DNA of 64,000 nucleotides from Bufo bufo (taxonomy: Eukaryota; Chordata; Amphibia; Anura; Bufonidae), in the NCBI RefSeq assembly GCF_905171765.1, contig NC_053389.1:215580624-215644623 (forward strand), read 5' to 3'. The notes beneath the pieces were generated by a model, which did no database searches, was not told where the DNA came from, and saw only the letters and a list, made by a program, of their open reading frames with translations. Positions within the stretch are counted from its first letter, which is position 1. The number at the start of each line of letters is the position of its first letter. Shown one piece after another: positions 45,924-57,797 of this stretch. The position numbers and the translations under genes are program-made.

Positions 45924-46289
45924 AACGCGTGGTTAAATTCTTTTTTGTAGCATACATTTTTTTTTACGTATATGTCAGCTTTATAATGCAGTGTGAACAC
46001 AGCCTTTTAGAAGCTGTTAGTACTAGGTCTTTGCCAGTTTACAGCATTTGGAAGCAAGCAAAAAGCTTTCCATTTACATTGAGGAACATTTTATTATATA
46101 GTCCAAACATAGACAGCCCCTTTAAAGGGATTTTCCTGTGATTAATATTACATTTCTATATCATGCAAAACATAAAAATTTTTTAATTGGAATCAGAAAC
46201 AAATGCTCCTGTGTCCAGATATCGCTGCTCCACACTTGCTATGGTGCCCCTTTGTGTTCTTATGATTCCTTCTCAGAACATCCACACAA
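45924..46289. other. Unassigned sequence with a MITE-like end
   Basis: TTTAAAGGGATTTTCCTG near 46120 resembles a TTAA-MITE terminus without a partner. Confidence 0.4.
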
Positions 46290-46600
46290 GGGCTCATGCA
46301 CACAGACTCATTTTTTTGTCCGTGTTGTTTTTTTTTGCGGCCAGTATGTGGAACCATTCATTTCAATGAGGCCGCAAGAAAAACTTGAAATGACTCGGTG
46401 TGCATTCCGTGTCTGTATGTCTGCAAGTCTGTTTCGCTAATAAATAGAATACATCCTATTCTTGTACCTTTTGCGGACCAGGACAAGCCTTGTTACAATG
46501 GATCCGCCCAAAAAACGGATGTAATAAGGATGTCACCCGTTTGTTTTGCGGATCTGTGTTTTGCGGACCGCAAAATGCATACAGTCATGTGCATGAGCCC
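46290..46600. mobile_element. Harbinger-like MITE
   Basis: Ends GGGCTCATGCACAC and GTGCATGAGCCC. Flanks CAA and TAA fit a decayed 3-bp target duplication. The interior carries GCGGATCTGTGTTTTGCGG. Confidence 0.6.
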
Positions 46601-48169
46601 TAATGTGTCAAGTGCTGGTGAGAAAAAGCCTCTCCTAGTGCCCTGATTCTTATGGCTGGCCTGCACAATAGTAGTGCATACCTGTGCATGAGTGGTGATG
46701 GAGCTGAGCTATTGAGCAAGAGTGACCACTAGCATTGGACAAATGAGTTGGACGAGCTGAGAAAACAAAAGAACAGCAGGGGGAGCCATAACTAGTCATT
46801 GCAATATGTAGACAATTGATTTCTGGGAGGAGATAGTAAGTATTTATAAGGGTATAATCACATGATGTAAATTTCACGTAGATTTCTGCACGATTCACTT
46901 TGAAATCCACGTGCCATTGATTCTAAAAGGAATTCATGTTCCTGTTCATATGGTGGTGGATTTTTTTCCACGCAGATTTATCTGGGGGTTAGCTGCAGGT
47001 GCACCACTGGGGCTAATCTGCGCAAAGACCCACGGCAGTTGTTTATGCAAATCCACAGCAGAAATCTGTCGGCCTCAGAGCCCCCCTACACGTTCCATGG
47101 TGGACTTCCACAATGGTAGGCAGATTCAGAGTAGCTCTCAGCGCCTTTTTGGTACAGAATCTGCTCCAAGTTTCAGATAGAATAAATATGAGATAGATAG
47201 ATATATAGATAGAACTGTAGATACTCATAGATAGATGACCTGGGGCTGGGAGTGATGATCCCATAAGTATGTCCAACTGTCTATTGAAAGCGTAATATGA
47301 GAAACGCTCAGCATTCAGCAATCAGATCCAAGCCGTCAAGTGATCCTTGAGTTGTGACACAACATAAAGCTGTATGGTCAGGAAATCTTTAATTCCAGAT
47401 TGCACAACAGACTTGTAAATCTTTTCTTATTATAAGTCCCACAAAATATGTCCCGATATCTCCTCCGGGAGCTTGCCACATTCCTTAGACTGTTCCCACT
47501 CTCCCCTGATTCTTTTTATAGAACTGTCCCCTCAAACAGTGAAAATAGTGGATCCCAATATCAACGCCTGATGTATTCAACAATATTAGCTTAAAGAAAT
47601 AAGAATTCTACATTGTGATTTTTCTCTTTCATTTCTCCTAGAAGTTTAAATAAATTGACAACTGGGTGTTTTTAGTTAGAGATGTTGGTGATACAGCCCC
47701 ATCAGTGCTGGTAGTATCTCAGTATATATAGAGACACCTTTATGACAGGGGGGGATTTAAAGGGTCCCTTAGTTTTCAAAAAACTTTTGATATGTCATAG
47801 AGACAGATAAAAAGACTGAGTGCTGAGACCCCCACCGATTGATAGAACGAAACGAGAGGAGCGCTCACATAGCACGCTTTCTCGCATCGCTGCAGGGGAT
47901 GAAATCGAGATGGTCCACATACATTCTATTGTATGTCTGGATTCCTAGAATCCTACAGCAAGGATAGATAGTGTATAATACCCTGGAGCAGGGTTGCTTT
48001 GGACTATGGACATTTGCCCTTTTTACTGCTATGCAAAGCCATCAACTCATTTTATTGCACTTTGAAGGGTTAAACTTGCACTGTGAAATATGCAATATAT
48101 TTGGGAGGGGGGGAAATAGACACACTGATCTTTTGACTCTCTGGTTTAGCTCAGCTGTTTATGTCTGAA
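46601..48169. other. Unassigned sequence
   Basis: A short GATA microsatellite at about 47194-47214; no gene recognised. Confidence 0.5.
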
Positions 48170-48800
48170 GACTTGTTTATGGCTGGAAAAATTGTTTAGT
48201 CAATCCCATATTCTTGCATTGAAATTTTTTAAGTCTGATAGACAGAAATTGTAACAATATTTCTGTTTAGGCTGTGATTCTCCACTCCACCCCTCCCACT
48301 AAAAAGTTCTAGTTCAGTTAGAAACTGTATATAAGGAGAGCAGTCAGAGCCTCTAGTTGTCTGCAGATATGAACCAGGGCTTAGTAGGTGAGACTCTTCC
48401 AGGCTGCATGAGTGACCAGAAGAAGACGCCAACATGGGGATTCTGAGCCACAACCAAGTTACCAGCCCATTAACCAGGGAGCCAGGTGGACAACTGAGGC
48501 ACAGATCCTGGGCCACCAGCCTTTGGTCAGGATTCCAACCTTCTGAGAGAGAGAGAGACCGACAGCTAGCTCAGGGCTTTCCTCAGCATGAAACATTCTT
48601 GTGGCCGGGAGGAGACTACAGAAGCCAGCTCAGTGCCTTGCCTGTATTGTTTTGCATTTGAGTTCCTCCAGTAAAGAAGCACACTGGTTCACTGCAGATC
48701 CTGACTCCCTGGAATTATTTCCACACCTTACCATCCCGTTCGAAGATCAGCAACACATGGTTCCACCCCTAACCCAGCCACTGCAAGTGCGCTATGTAAG
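48170..48800 (+). mobile_element. Possible solo LTR
   Basis: A TATA motif (GTATATAAGGAG, about 48326) is followed by a leader TCTAGTTGTCTGCAG and later AGTAAAGAAGCACACTGGTT, features of LTR promoter and R-U5 regions. Ends and target duplication not resolved. Confidence 0.35.
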
Positions 48801-49585
48801 CACTTCTCTTGTCTCATTCTAGCGATTGGTGGGGGCGTTAGCACTCAGACCCAATGATCAAAACTTTTAACATGTCTCTGTGACACATCAACATTTTTTT
48901 TTTACACTGACTCTTTAACACTAAGATGTCAGTTTTATTCAGGAAAAATAGCAGAGGAATGACACAGAACATAGTTATAAGAAAAGATGCTAGATAGTAA
49001 GTCAAACATGCAAACCAAAAATGTTTTCATATTGTTAGATGCCCAAAGTATTATGAAAACAATCTCACCACTTATAATGATAATTCTAATTATTTTTATA
49101 TCTTTATTATATTTTATTATATTTTGATGTGTGCCTATCCCAGCACATCCCTTAACTGTCAAGAACAGATATTTCCAGAGTTCCAATGACACAGCTTATT
49201 AGAAAATGTAGACATTGGGTCAGATTTAACTCAAGTTCCCTTGAGTAGTACATTTGCGTTCTGAATTGCAGTTATAATTTTCCTACTTTATATATGCATC
49301 ACTTATCACCAGTGTCTATAAACAGGATTTGCTTTACGGTGTTCTCAGCGTCATAATATGCAACACCAAAGGGTTGTTTTACACCGCCAGATTTCTGAAC
49401 GGTAACGAGCAAAGATTCACGACATAGGCTGGCACTCCTTTATGGACATTCTTACAGGCAGATAATATCCCAAATGAACAGCCGTATAAATGATTGTATC
49501 ATTCGAGTGGCCGTTCCAGCCTATAATCACCACGTTTAAAAGATAATTTATTAGTGGTAGTGCCAATCAATGTTTAAAACACACA
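48801..49585. other. Unassigned sequence
   Basis: AT-rich DNA without recognised features. Confidence 0.5.
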
Positions 49586-50034
49586 GGGCCAGATTTATCA
49601 TTAGCTCAAGTCAAAATAATGGAGTGAAAAAGTTGCAAATTTTTGCGCCATCGCTAAAACTGCACAAAAAAATTGCAACTTTTATTGGCTCTGCGCTATG
49701 CTCGCCAGTTTTCTAAAAAAAGTGGGCGTGTTTTCTTATGTAAATGAATCTCTAGACAGATTTACTATTGCGACAATTTAAAAAGTCGCTAAAAATTGCA
49801 CAATTTTACTCCAGTGGGAACATGCTTATCTTATGCGACTTTTTAATAGAACTTGCGACTTTTTCGTAAAGACGTGCAACTTTTTTAAAGTCTCTTACTG
49901 AAGGATAAACTGCTACCGTCAAACCACATTTATTACAGTATTAAAGGACCATTAATAAATCTGACTTAGCCAAAAGTGACTTTGGACATATGTAAAAGTG
50001 GAGTAAGATGTAAGTGTAATGATAAATCTGGCCC
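49586..50034. mobile_element. MITE with GGGCCAGATTTATCA termini
   Basis: The 18-base inverted repeat GGGCCAGATTTATCATTA is present at both ends. The interior alternates AAAGTCGC- and GCGACTTTTT-type motifs. Possibly Harbinger-like; the target duplication is unclear. Confidence 0.7.
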
Positions 50035-50138
50035 CTAGTACCGAAATAACACCAACCTACAGTGACCAAATAACAGCTCTATGCATAAAGTACTATAATC
50101 TCATTGGCATATAATATGTAAGTAATTTCTCTATACAA

Positions 50139-50544
50139 TTAAAGGGAATATGACATCAGTTTTATGCTGCTTTATATGAGGACAGCATAAACTATCCTAA
50201 TTACAACAATGGTTCATTTATATTTTGGTCAGTCATTTTCCTAAAATAAGTAGTGAGAAGCTCCAGCAGGACCCTAGCACTGGAGTCCCGAGATTTATGA
50301 GCTCTGGCTCCGCCTGCCTTTCCATGGATGATTGACAGCTTTGTTCCTATACTGTTTGTAGGGAGAAAGCTCCCGGTCTGCCTCGGGAGCAAGGCAGACC
50401 AGAGTTCACGAATATGATGACTCCCAAGCGTGCACCCTACATTAAGCAACCAAGTATATATTTTTTTTAAATGACTGGTCAAACTATAGTAAGAGACAGG
50501 CATTGTAACGAGGCAGTATAAAATTGGTGACATATTCCCTTTAA
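50139..50544. mobile_element. TTAA MITE (T2-like), 406 bp
   Basis: Begins TTAAAGGGAATATGACATCA and ends GGTGACATATTCCCTTTAA. Confidence 0.8.
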
Positions 50545-51649
50545 TATTATTCGGGAGGGACACAGGCCTTGGGTGGCAGGCTATTGTTGCATCCCCATTC
50601 AACAAGGCGGCACTAAGCCTGAACCTATATATAAAATGTTACCACTGCATGGTACGGTATGTTTCATGCACTTACAGAGAAATGGCAATATATTGATTTG
50701 CAATTAATAGAGCATCGCAGTAGAGGACACGACTATGGCAGAGTTGATTTGACATTCCAGAGGTATTGAACATGGTCCACAAAGAGGTCATCTAAGTTTT
50801 CGCTGTGGAATATCACAAATGTTTTTGCTGGTAATGCAGTTTGGGTATGTAGAAATCAATCTTACAATCCTCAATCACCCAGACAGTGGCGTGCAGACAA
50901 TGCATGGGCAAATACAACATGTAATTGTTAAAGGCTCAAAATCCTTTAGTCCCAAAGTTTACTTTGTCTTGCACGCGACTACATAGCTTTCCACAACTGT
51001 TATGTTCCAAATCTATTATTGGAAAGATCACAATGCACATGCAAAGTCAACACTTCTAATAATTACGCGAAAGCATTACGGATGCCTGGTTACAACAATG
51101 GCAAGATGTATACGAAAGCAGGAGGATTTGGACAGTAACAATTGCTGACCAAAGGTTTGTTGAGGAATTTGAGGAAAACTAAAGTTATGAAACACCCAGG
51201 GTGACTAAATAGTATAGCAAATTTGTTGAGAATGGCACGCAACAGTCTGGAGTCCTCATTGGTCTACCGTGTATCCCGACCAGAGCTGATCTGGCTATCT
51301 GGCAATTCTGGCTAATGCCAGCTGGAGTGGACCACCTGCTGGGTCATCGCTAGGCCAAAACATTCGGGGCTTGGGCCAAAATGTTTTGCCTGAGGCCACC
51401 AGAAGTAGTGGCCATCACACAACTGTATCGCAATCCTCAGAATGAAGATAAAGTTGAATAGTGCAGTGGAGTATGGGAACCAATGGTTCTCAGCCCCGCT
51501 GTTCACTTTCATAGGCCACTAGACTTGAAGTCTATGAGGCAGCACACGCAGTTGCAAAGTTATGACATCATTGTGACCTCCTGTGCCAGGAAGCGGGCAA
51601 CAGGCAGACTAAAACATGGAGCAGCACTCAGGTGAGTATTTTTTTTTTC
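50545..51649. other. Unassigned sequence, possibly the flank of a larger repeat
   Basis: CAGAGCTGATCTGGCTATCT near 51283 looks repeat-like, but no paired end was established. Confidence 0.4.
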
Positions 51650-52290
51650 TGTCACTTTTGGGGCAATGCAAGGGACAATATAACTAATGTGGACATTATA
51701 GCTACTACAGGGGGACTTTATAAGTACTGGAGTAATATAGGGGGCATTATATCTACTGGGGGCACTATAGGGGACATTATAACGACTGGGGACACTGCAA
51801 GGGGACATTATAACTACTGCAGGCATTACAGGGGGGCACTTCATTACTACTAAGAGCCCTACAGAGGGCCCTATGGAGGGGCCTTAATACTACTGGGGGC
51901 ATTTTTTGGCACCTTATTACTACTGGGAACACTTTGGGACCTTATTAATAATGGGAGTACTATGGGGCATTATTACAACTGGGGTAACTTTAAGGTGCCT
52001 TATTACTACTGGGGGCACTTTAAGGTCTTTATTACTACTGGGGGCAGTTTTGGAGCTTTATCATTACTAAGGGAACTATGGGGCACCATTAATACTAATG
52101 GTACTGTGGGGGAATTATTATTGAGGTCAATATGGGGGGCACTACTACCAATGGGGGCAGTCTCAGGAAGCATTATCACTGTATGGGACTTATTAGTATT
52201 GAGGGCACTGTGGAGGAGAATTACTATTGGTAGGACTTTTGGGAGCACTATTAGTATGTAGGGGACTATCTGTATGGTAATGTTTTTTCT
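51650..52290. repeat. Degenerate minisatellite
   Basis: About 20 units of roughly 28-35 bases built on GGGGGCACTTTATTACTACT. Similar in design to the tract at 13790-14515 and likewise probably internal to an element. Confidence 0.75.
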
Positions 52291-53244
52291 TCAGTATAGT
52301 ATTTGGCATTGAGGAGCACTGCAACCTCTATTGGGGGTAGCAGCAGGCAGGGGCACCAGGAGGGGGGATGGTGGAAAAGTGAGGAATCTAAGATGTTTGA
52401 GTGGTAAACTCAGCAGAGATGATACGTGGCTGAAAGAAGTCATCATGGTGGTCTGCTCCCAATGGAGAACATGAGGAAAGATAAAATCGACATCAGAGGA
52501 GACGTCACTGGATATTATAGGTATATAGTACTATATTCTCCTATGCGTTTTGTAGTGCTAAATATAGTGTCCATCCAAATATGCCATTAGCACTGGGGAA
52601 GGGGGGTTGGACTGGGGGGGAGAAGAAACATATTTCACATTCATCAAACAATAAGTGGGCCTGGGCTAAATTTCAATCCCAGTCAGACCCTAATCCTAAA
52701 CAGTGGCAAAGTTATTTTTAGAATGTAATTGGCCAGTTGTTTGGATTTTTAGATGTTCATATGTCCCTTTGCTTTTTACTGCTACATTTCTTTCTTATCT
52801 AGAACATCATCAAGAGCACAAATATCCTGGAAAATAGATATAGTCATGCTTGCAACTCTCCCAAAATGCTGGAGAGACTCTCAATATAAGGGGAAATCCC
52901 CAGGACTCCATTAACTGGTATATAAATGCTGCACAACTCGTTCAGCAATAATGCACGGTAATCTTGACACTATGCAAGGCATTAACAGTTCACTGGTATT
53001 TAAATGCTGTTATTGCAGTACAGTACGTGCAGAGAGCCCCAAAGGAGCCAGTGCAAAAGATGGGAGTGGTAGTGGCCCTGATGAAGTGTTGTCACAGTGT
53101 ACTCCCTCAGGCCATTGCTTTCTGGGGATTGGTGCAGTGGAGATGTAGTACTGACGAATGAAGCCAGAATTAAACATATAAAAGTCTTTTTTACTAAGTG
53201 CAACGTAGAACGGAACTTGAAATACATCAAATAGCAGCAGATTT
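52291..53244. other. Unassigned sequence
   Basis: Includes 53026-53090, which is similar to 241-310 at the window start. No gene recognised. Confidence 0.4.
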
Positions 53245-54554
53245 TAAAGAGAGTTTGTCACCTAATTTTCACCAATATAACTAAGAGAACTGCCCCACAG
53301 AAGAAAGCAGACATATTCCAGATATACTGTACCTGTGTGCACTTTGTGTCTGTATTCCATGTCCAGGAAAAGCACTTTTAGGGCTCTTTCACACTTGCGT
53401 TGTCCGGATCCGGCGTGTACTCCATTTGCCGGAATTACACGCCGGATCCGGAAAAACGCAAGTGAACTGAAAGTATTTGAAGACGTCTTCAAAATGCGTT
53501 CAGTGTTACTATGGCAGCCAGGACGCTATTAAAGTCCTGGCTGCCATAGTAGTAGTGGGGAGCGGGGGAGCAGTATACTTACAGTCCGTGCGGCTCCCCG
53601 GGCGCTCCAGAATGACATCAGGGCGCCCCATGCGCATGGATGACGTGTCCATGTGATCACGTCATCCATGAGCGTGGGGCGCCCTGACGTCACTCTGGAG
53701 CGCCTGGGGAGCCGCACGGACGGTAAGTATACTGCTCCCCCGCTCCCCACTACACTTTACCATGGCTGACAGGACTTTAGCGTCCTGGAAGCCATGGTAA
53801 CCATTCAGAGAAAGCTAAACGTCGGATCCGGCGATGCGCCGAAACGACGTTTAGCTTAAGGCCAGATCCGGATTAATGCCTTTCAATGGGCATTAATTCC
53901 GGATCCGGCCTTGCGGCAAGTGTTCCGGATTTTTGGCCGGAGCAAAAAGCGCAGCATGCTGCGGTATTTTCTCCGGCCAAAAAACGTTCCGTTCCGGAAC
54001 TGAAGGCATCCTGATGCATCCTGAACGGATTTCTCTCCATTCAGAATGCATGGGGATAATCCTGATCAGGATTCTTCCGGCATAGAGCCCCGACGACGGA
54101 ACTCTATGCCGGAAGAAAAGAACGCAAGTGTGAAAGAGCCCTTATTCTGCTGGAAAACAGCTCAACAAGTGCCCAGCTGACAGTGAAAGTAAAACCAGCT
54201 TTCACTCCTGACTCCATTTCTAACGGTGAGATCTTCTGATATAGTGGATATAATGCTATGATTCTGGTATCGTTTGAAAGGTTGAAATGCCAGCTTTTAA
54301 ACAAGGTTTATATTTCTAGTGGCAACCAATCCCAAGATATGAGCAACTAAAGCAGCCCTCCCCTCTTCAGTCTGGTTTGCTTTGGGCACTTGGAGCAGCA
54401 GACCTGGGCACTTAGGAACTGTTTTTCAGCAGAATAAAATTGCTTTTCCTGGACATGGAATACAGACACAGAGTGCATGGAATGTGTCTGCTATCTTCTG
54501 AGGAGCACTGCTCTTAGTTATATTGGCGAAAAAGAGGTGACAGACTCCCTTTAA
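53245..54554. mobile_element. TTAA MITE (T2-like) interrupted by a Harbinger-like element
   Basis: Begins TTAAAGAGAGTTTGTCACC and ends GGTGACAGACTCCCTTTAA. The arm GTCTGTATTCCATGTCCAGG is mirrored at 54448-54475. The left arm is split at 53380 by the nested element; without it the MITE would be about 546 bp. Confidence 0.85.
53381..54141. mobile_element. Harbinger-like non-autonomous element, 761 bp
   Basis: Ends GGGCTCTTTCACACTTGCGT and ACGCAAGTGTGAAAGAGCCC, flanked by TTA (53378-53380 and 54142-54144). The TTA target duplication and GGG termini are PIF/Harbinger features. The interior is a GGATCCGG-rich palindrome with TGACGTCA at 53685-53692. Confidence 0.85.
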
Positions 54555-54711
54555 GAAACAATCTTCTGGCACCAGTAAGGATTATATGGATGCAGGTTAG
54601 ATGGCTGCAATTTAGCACTTTGGGGGTACTGGCTGAGTAATGTTCTGTGTGATGGGTGTTTTAGATGTAGTCCCTCACCTCACAGCAGTGTCTTTACTTG
54701 AAGCTTTGGAT

Positions 54712-55345
54712 AAGGTTACATGGTTACATAGTTACATAGTTAATACGGTTGAAAAAAGACAAACATCCATCAAGTTCAACCAAGGGATAGGTGGGGATGC
54801 GAATCCCAGAAGGAAGCAAGACTCAGATTTCTACACGTTTTCATAAGCATTTATGTTTTTTACTTTAAAGAATTTGTCTAAACCCTTTTCGAAACTGTCC
54901 ACTGTTCCTGCTGTGACCACGTCCTGAGGAAGTCTATTCCACAGATTCACAGTTCTTACAGTAAAGAAGCTTTGACGCTTCTGGAAACTGAACTTTTTCC
55001 TCTCCAATCAGAGGCTGTGCCCCCTTGTCTTTTCAGCGCATTTTACATGGAACAGCTTTTCGCCGTATTTTTTGTATGGCCCATTTATATACTTGCACAG
55101 GTTAATCATGTTCCCCCTTAGACGTCTCTTCTCAAGACTAAATAAATTCAATTCTTTTAATCTTTCTTCATAACTAAGACCCTCCATGCCCCTTATCATT
55201 TTAGTCGCTCTCCTCTGTACTTTTTCCAGCTGCAGTGCATCCTTTCTATGTACTGGTGCCCAGAACTGGACTGCGTATTCCAGATGAGGCCGCACCAGTG
55301 CTTTGTAAAGGTTGATTTCTCTAGAGAATCTGTAGCAGGAGCCCA
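54712..55345 (-). pseudogene. 3' end of a CR1-like LINE
   Basis: On the minus strand the C-terminal RT region reads INLYKALVRPHLEYAVQFWA, LEKVQRRATKMIRGMEGL, YEERLKELNLFSLEKRRLRG and NMINLCKYINGPYKKYGEKL, then degenerates with stops. These blocks are typical of the CR1/L2 thumb region. The element ends in short ACTATGTAAC-type repeats (54715-54745), the kind of microsatellite 3' tail used by CR1-like elements. It is 5'-truncated and inactive. The LINE at 18125 may be from the same group. Confidence 0.8.
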
Positions 55346-55960
55346 AATTTCACCACTAATTTCACTTTTTCCAATAAAGTAGAACAGTATCACAGTTCAA
55401 TAAAGTACAATGGTACCACTTGTAGAGAAATATTTAATACCTCTTGAACTGAGCTTTTTGGGAGCTGCCAGCTCCCACCACAAAGAGAGAGGTGCAATAG
55501 CCTACCTTTCAAAGAGGCGGACTTGGCAACTGTTAGAGAGCTTCTAGTTGGAGAGGTCCTAGCCCTGAAACCTGATGACACATTGGAAGGAAGGGGGGGG
55601 GGGGGGGGTTACATTTATCAACCACTTTGTGAATTAAAATAAAGGGTTGTTCAAAACTTGATTATTGATTACCTATTCTCGGGATCAGCTGATCAGCTGT
55701 TTGAACAGGCTGTGGCCTCTTTACAGTATACCAGGAACTGTGCTATACATTGTATACTGGCCATGCTTGGTACTGCAGCTCAGTTCCATTCACTTGAATA
55801 GGATTAAGCAGCCTAAAGGTTATGTGACCAATGCACATAACATCATAGGTTCAGGAAAAGGCCCCTTCCAACATCTGATCTGTTGAGGTGCGAGAAATCG
55901 GGCCCACATCATTTGATGGCTTATCCTGACCTCTTCAATTAATTTTTTTTTATTATTAGT
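55346..55960. other. Unassigned sequence with a G16 run
   Basis: A homopolymer of 16 G at 55593-55608; otherwise nothing recognised. Confidence 0.5.
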
Positions 55961-56465
55961 AGTGATGAGCGACAGGAGCAATATTCAAATTCGCAATATT
56001 TCACGAATATTTGGGCGAATATTCGCAATAAATTATTTTCTTGATTGCAAAAATTGGCAATGTAATATTCGCGTAATGCGCACGCAATACAGGCGAGGGT
56101 CACTTTTGCTACATTTTTCAAGGTGTTAGAAGTTTTATGAGACTGGAGAAAATGGTTGGCACGGCAGAACATTAGAATTGCTTTATATGCAGATAAACTG
56201 CTCCAATATATACGCAATTGCACAAATCGCCAATTAATGATGTGCATATTTTTGCGCAATATGTGCAATGTCACATTTTAGCAGGTCTGACTACATATTA
56301 CTGATTGGTGCACTAAGTATTGTTGTTAACTTGTGACATCACAGCACTATGTCTGTAGCATGTATGTATGGACAGCAGAACCTATTACACTGCCTAACAC
56401 CCTGCACTGATACCTATCAGCTACACTATAGATCAATCTAACCTACACTGACTATCTCGCCCTGA

Positions 56466-57226
56466 AGCCTCGTTCGCACTTGCGTTGTCCGGATCCGGCG
56501 TGTACTCCACTTGCCGGAATTACACGCCGGATCCGGAAAAACGCAAGTGTACTGAAAGCATTTGAAGACGGAGCCGTCTTCAAAATGCGTTCAGTGTTAC
56601 TATGGCAGCCAGGACGCTATTAAAGTCCTGGTTGCCATAGTAGGAGCGGGGAAGCGGTATACTTACAGTCCGTGCGGCTCCTGGGGCGCTCCAGAATGAC
56701 GTCAGAGCGCCCCATGCGCATGGATGACGTGATCCATGCGATCACATGATCCATGCGCTTGGGGCGCCCTGACGTCACTCTGGAGCGCCCCGGGAGCCGC
56801 ACGGACGGTAAGTATGCTGCTCCCCCGCTCCCCGCTACACTTTACCATGGCTGCCAGGACTTTAGCGTCCCGGCAGCCATGGTAACCATTCAGAAAAAGC
56901 TAAACGTCGGGTCCGGCAATGCGCCGAAACGACGTTTAGCTTAAGGCCGGATCCGGATCAATGCCTTTCAATGGGCATTAATTCCGGATCCGGCCTTGCG
57001 GCAAGTATTCAGGATTTTTGGCCGGAGCAAAAAGCGCAGCATGCTGCGGTATTTTCTCCGGCCAAAAAACGTTCCGTTCCGGAACTGAAGACATCCTGAT
57101 GCATCCTGAACGGATTTCACTCCATTCAGAATGCATTAGGATAAAACTGATCAGGATTCTTCCGGCATAGAGCCCCGACGACGGAACTCTATGCCGGAAG
57201 AAAAGAACGCAGGTGTGAAAGAGCCC
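56466..57226. mobile_element. Harbinger-like element, copy of the 53381 family
   Basis: Closely similar to 53381-54141 along its length. Flanked by TGA at 56463-56465 and 57227-57229. The left terminus has mutated (AGCCTCGTTCGCAC), the right is intact (GTGTGAAAGAGCCC). TGACGTCA is retained at 56770-56777. Confidence 0.85.
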
Positions 57227-57229
57227 TGA

Positions 57230-57754
57230 GGCTACTTTCACACTTCGGCAGAGAGATCCGGCAAGCAGTTCCGTCGCCGGAACTGCCTGCCGTATCAGGC
57301 AAAATGTATGCAAACTGATGGCATTAGTAAGACTGATCAGGATCCTGATCTGTCTTAAAAATGCCTGATCAGTCGAAAAAATGCATTGAAATGCCGGATC
57401 CGTCTTTCCAAAACGGATCCGGCATTTATTTTTTTCACCTTTTTTTCGATCTGCGCATGCACAGACCGGAATGCCGGATCCGGCACTAATACATTCCTAT
57501 GGGAAAAAATGCCGGATCCGGCATTCAGGCAAGTCTTCAGTTTTTTTCGCTGGAGATAAAACCGTAGCATGCTGCGGTTTTCTCTTTTGCCTGATCAGTC
57601 AAAACGACTGAACTGAAGACATCCTGATGCATCCTGAACGGATTACTCTCCATTCAGAATGCATGGGGATAAAACTGATCAGTTCTTTTCCGGTATAGAG
57701 CCCCTGTGACGGAACTCTATGCCGGAAAAGAAAAACGCAAGTGTGAAAGTACCC
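57230..57754. mobile_element. Second Harbinger-like element, abutting the first
   Basis: Ends GGCTACTTTCACACTTCGG and GTGTGAAAGTACCC. Left flank TGA is shared with the preceding element; right flank is TAA. The interior repeats ATGCCGGATCCGGCA-type palindromes. Confidence 0.75.
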
Positions 57755-57797
57755 TAACTATCTGTATTATATATATAAGCTAACTAACTATCTAATG

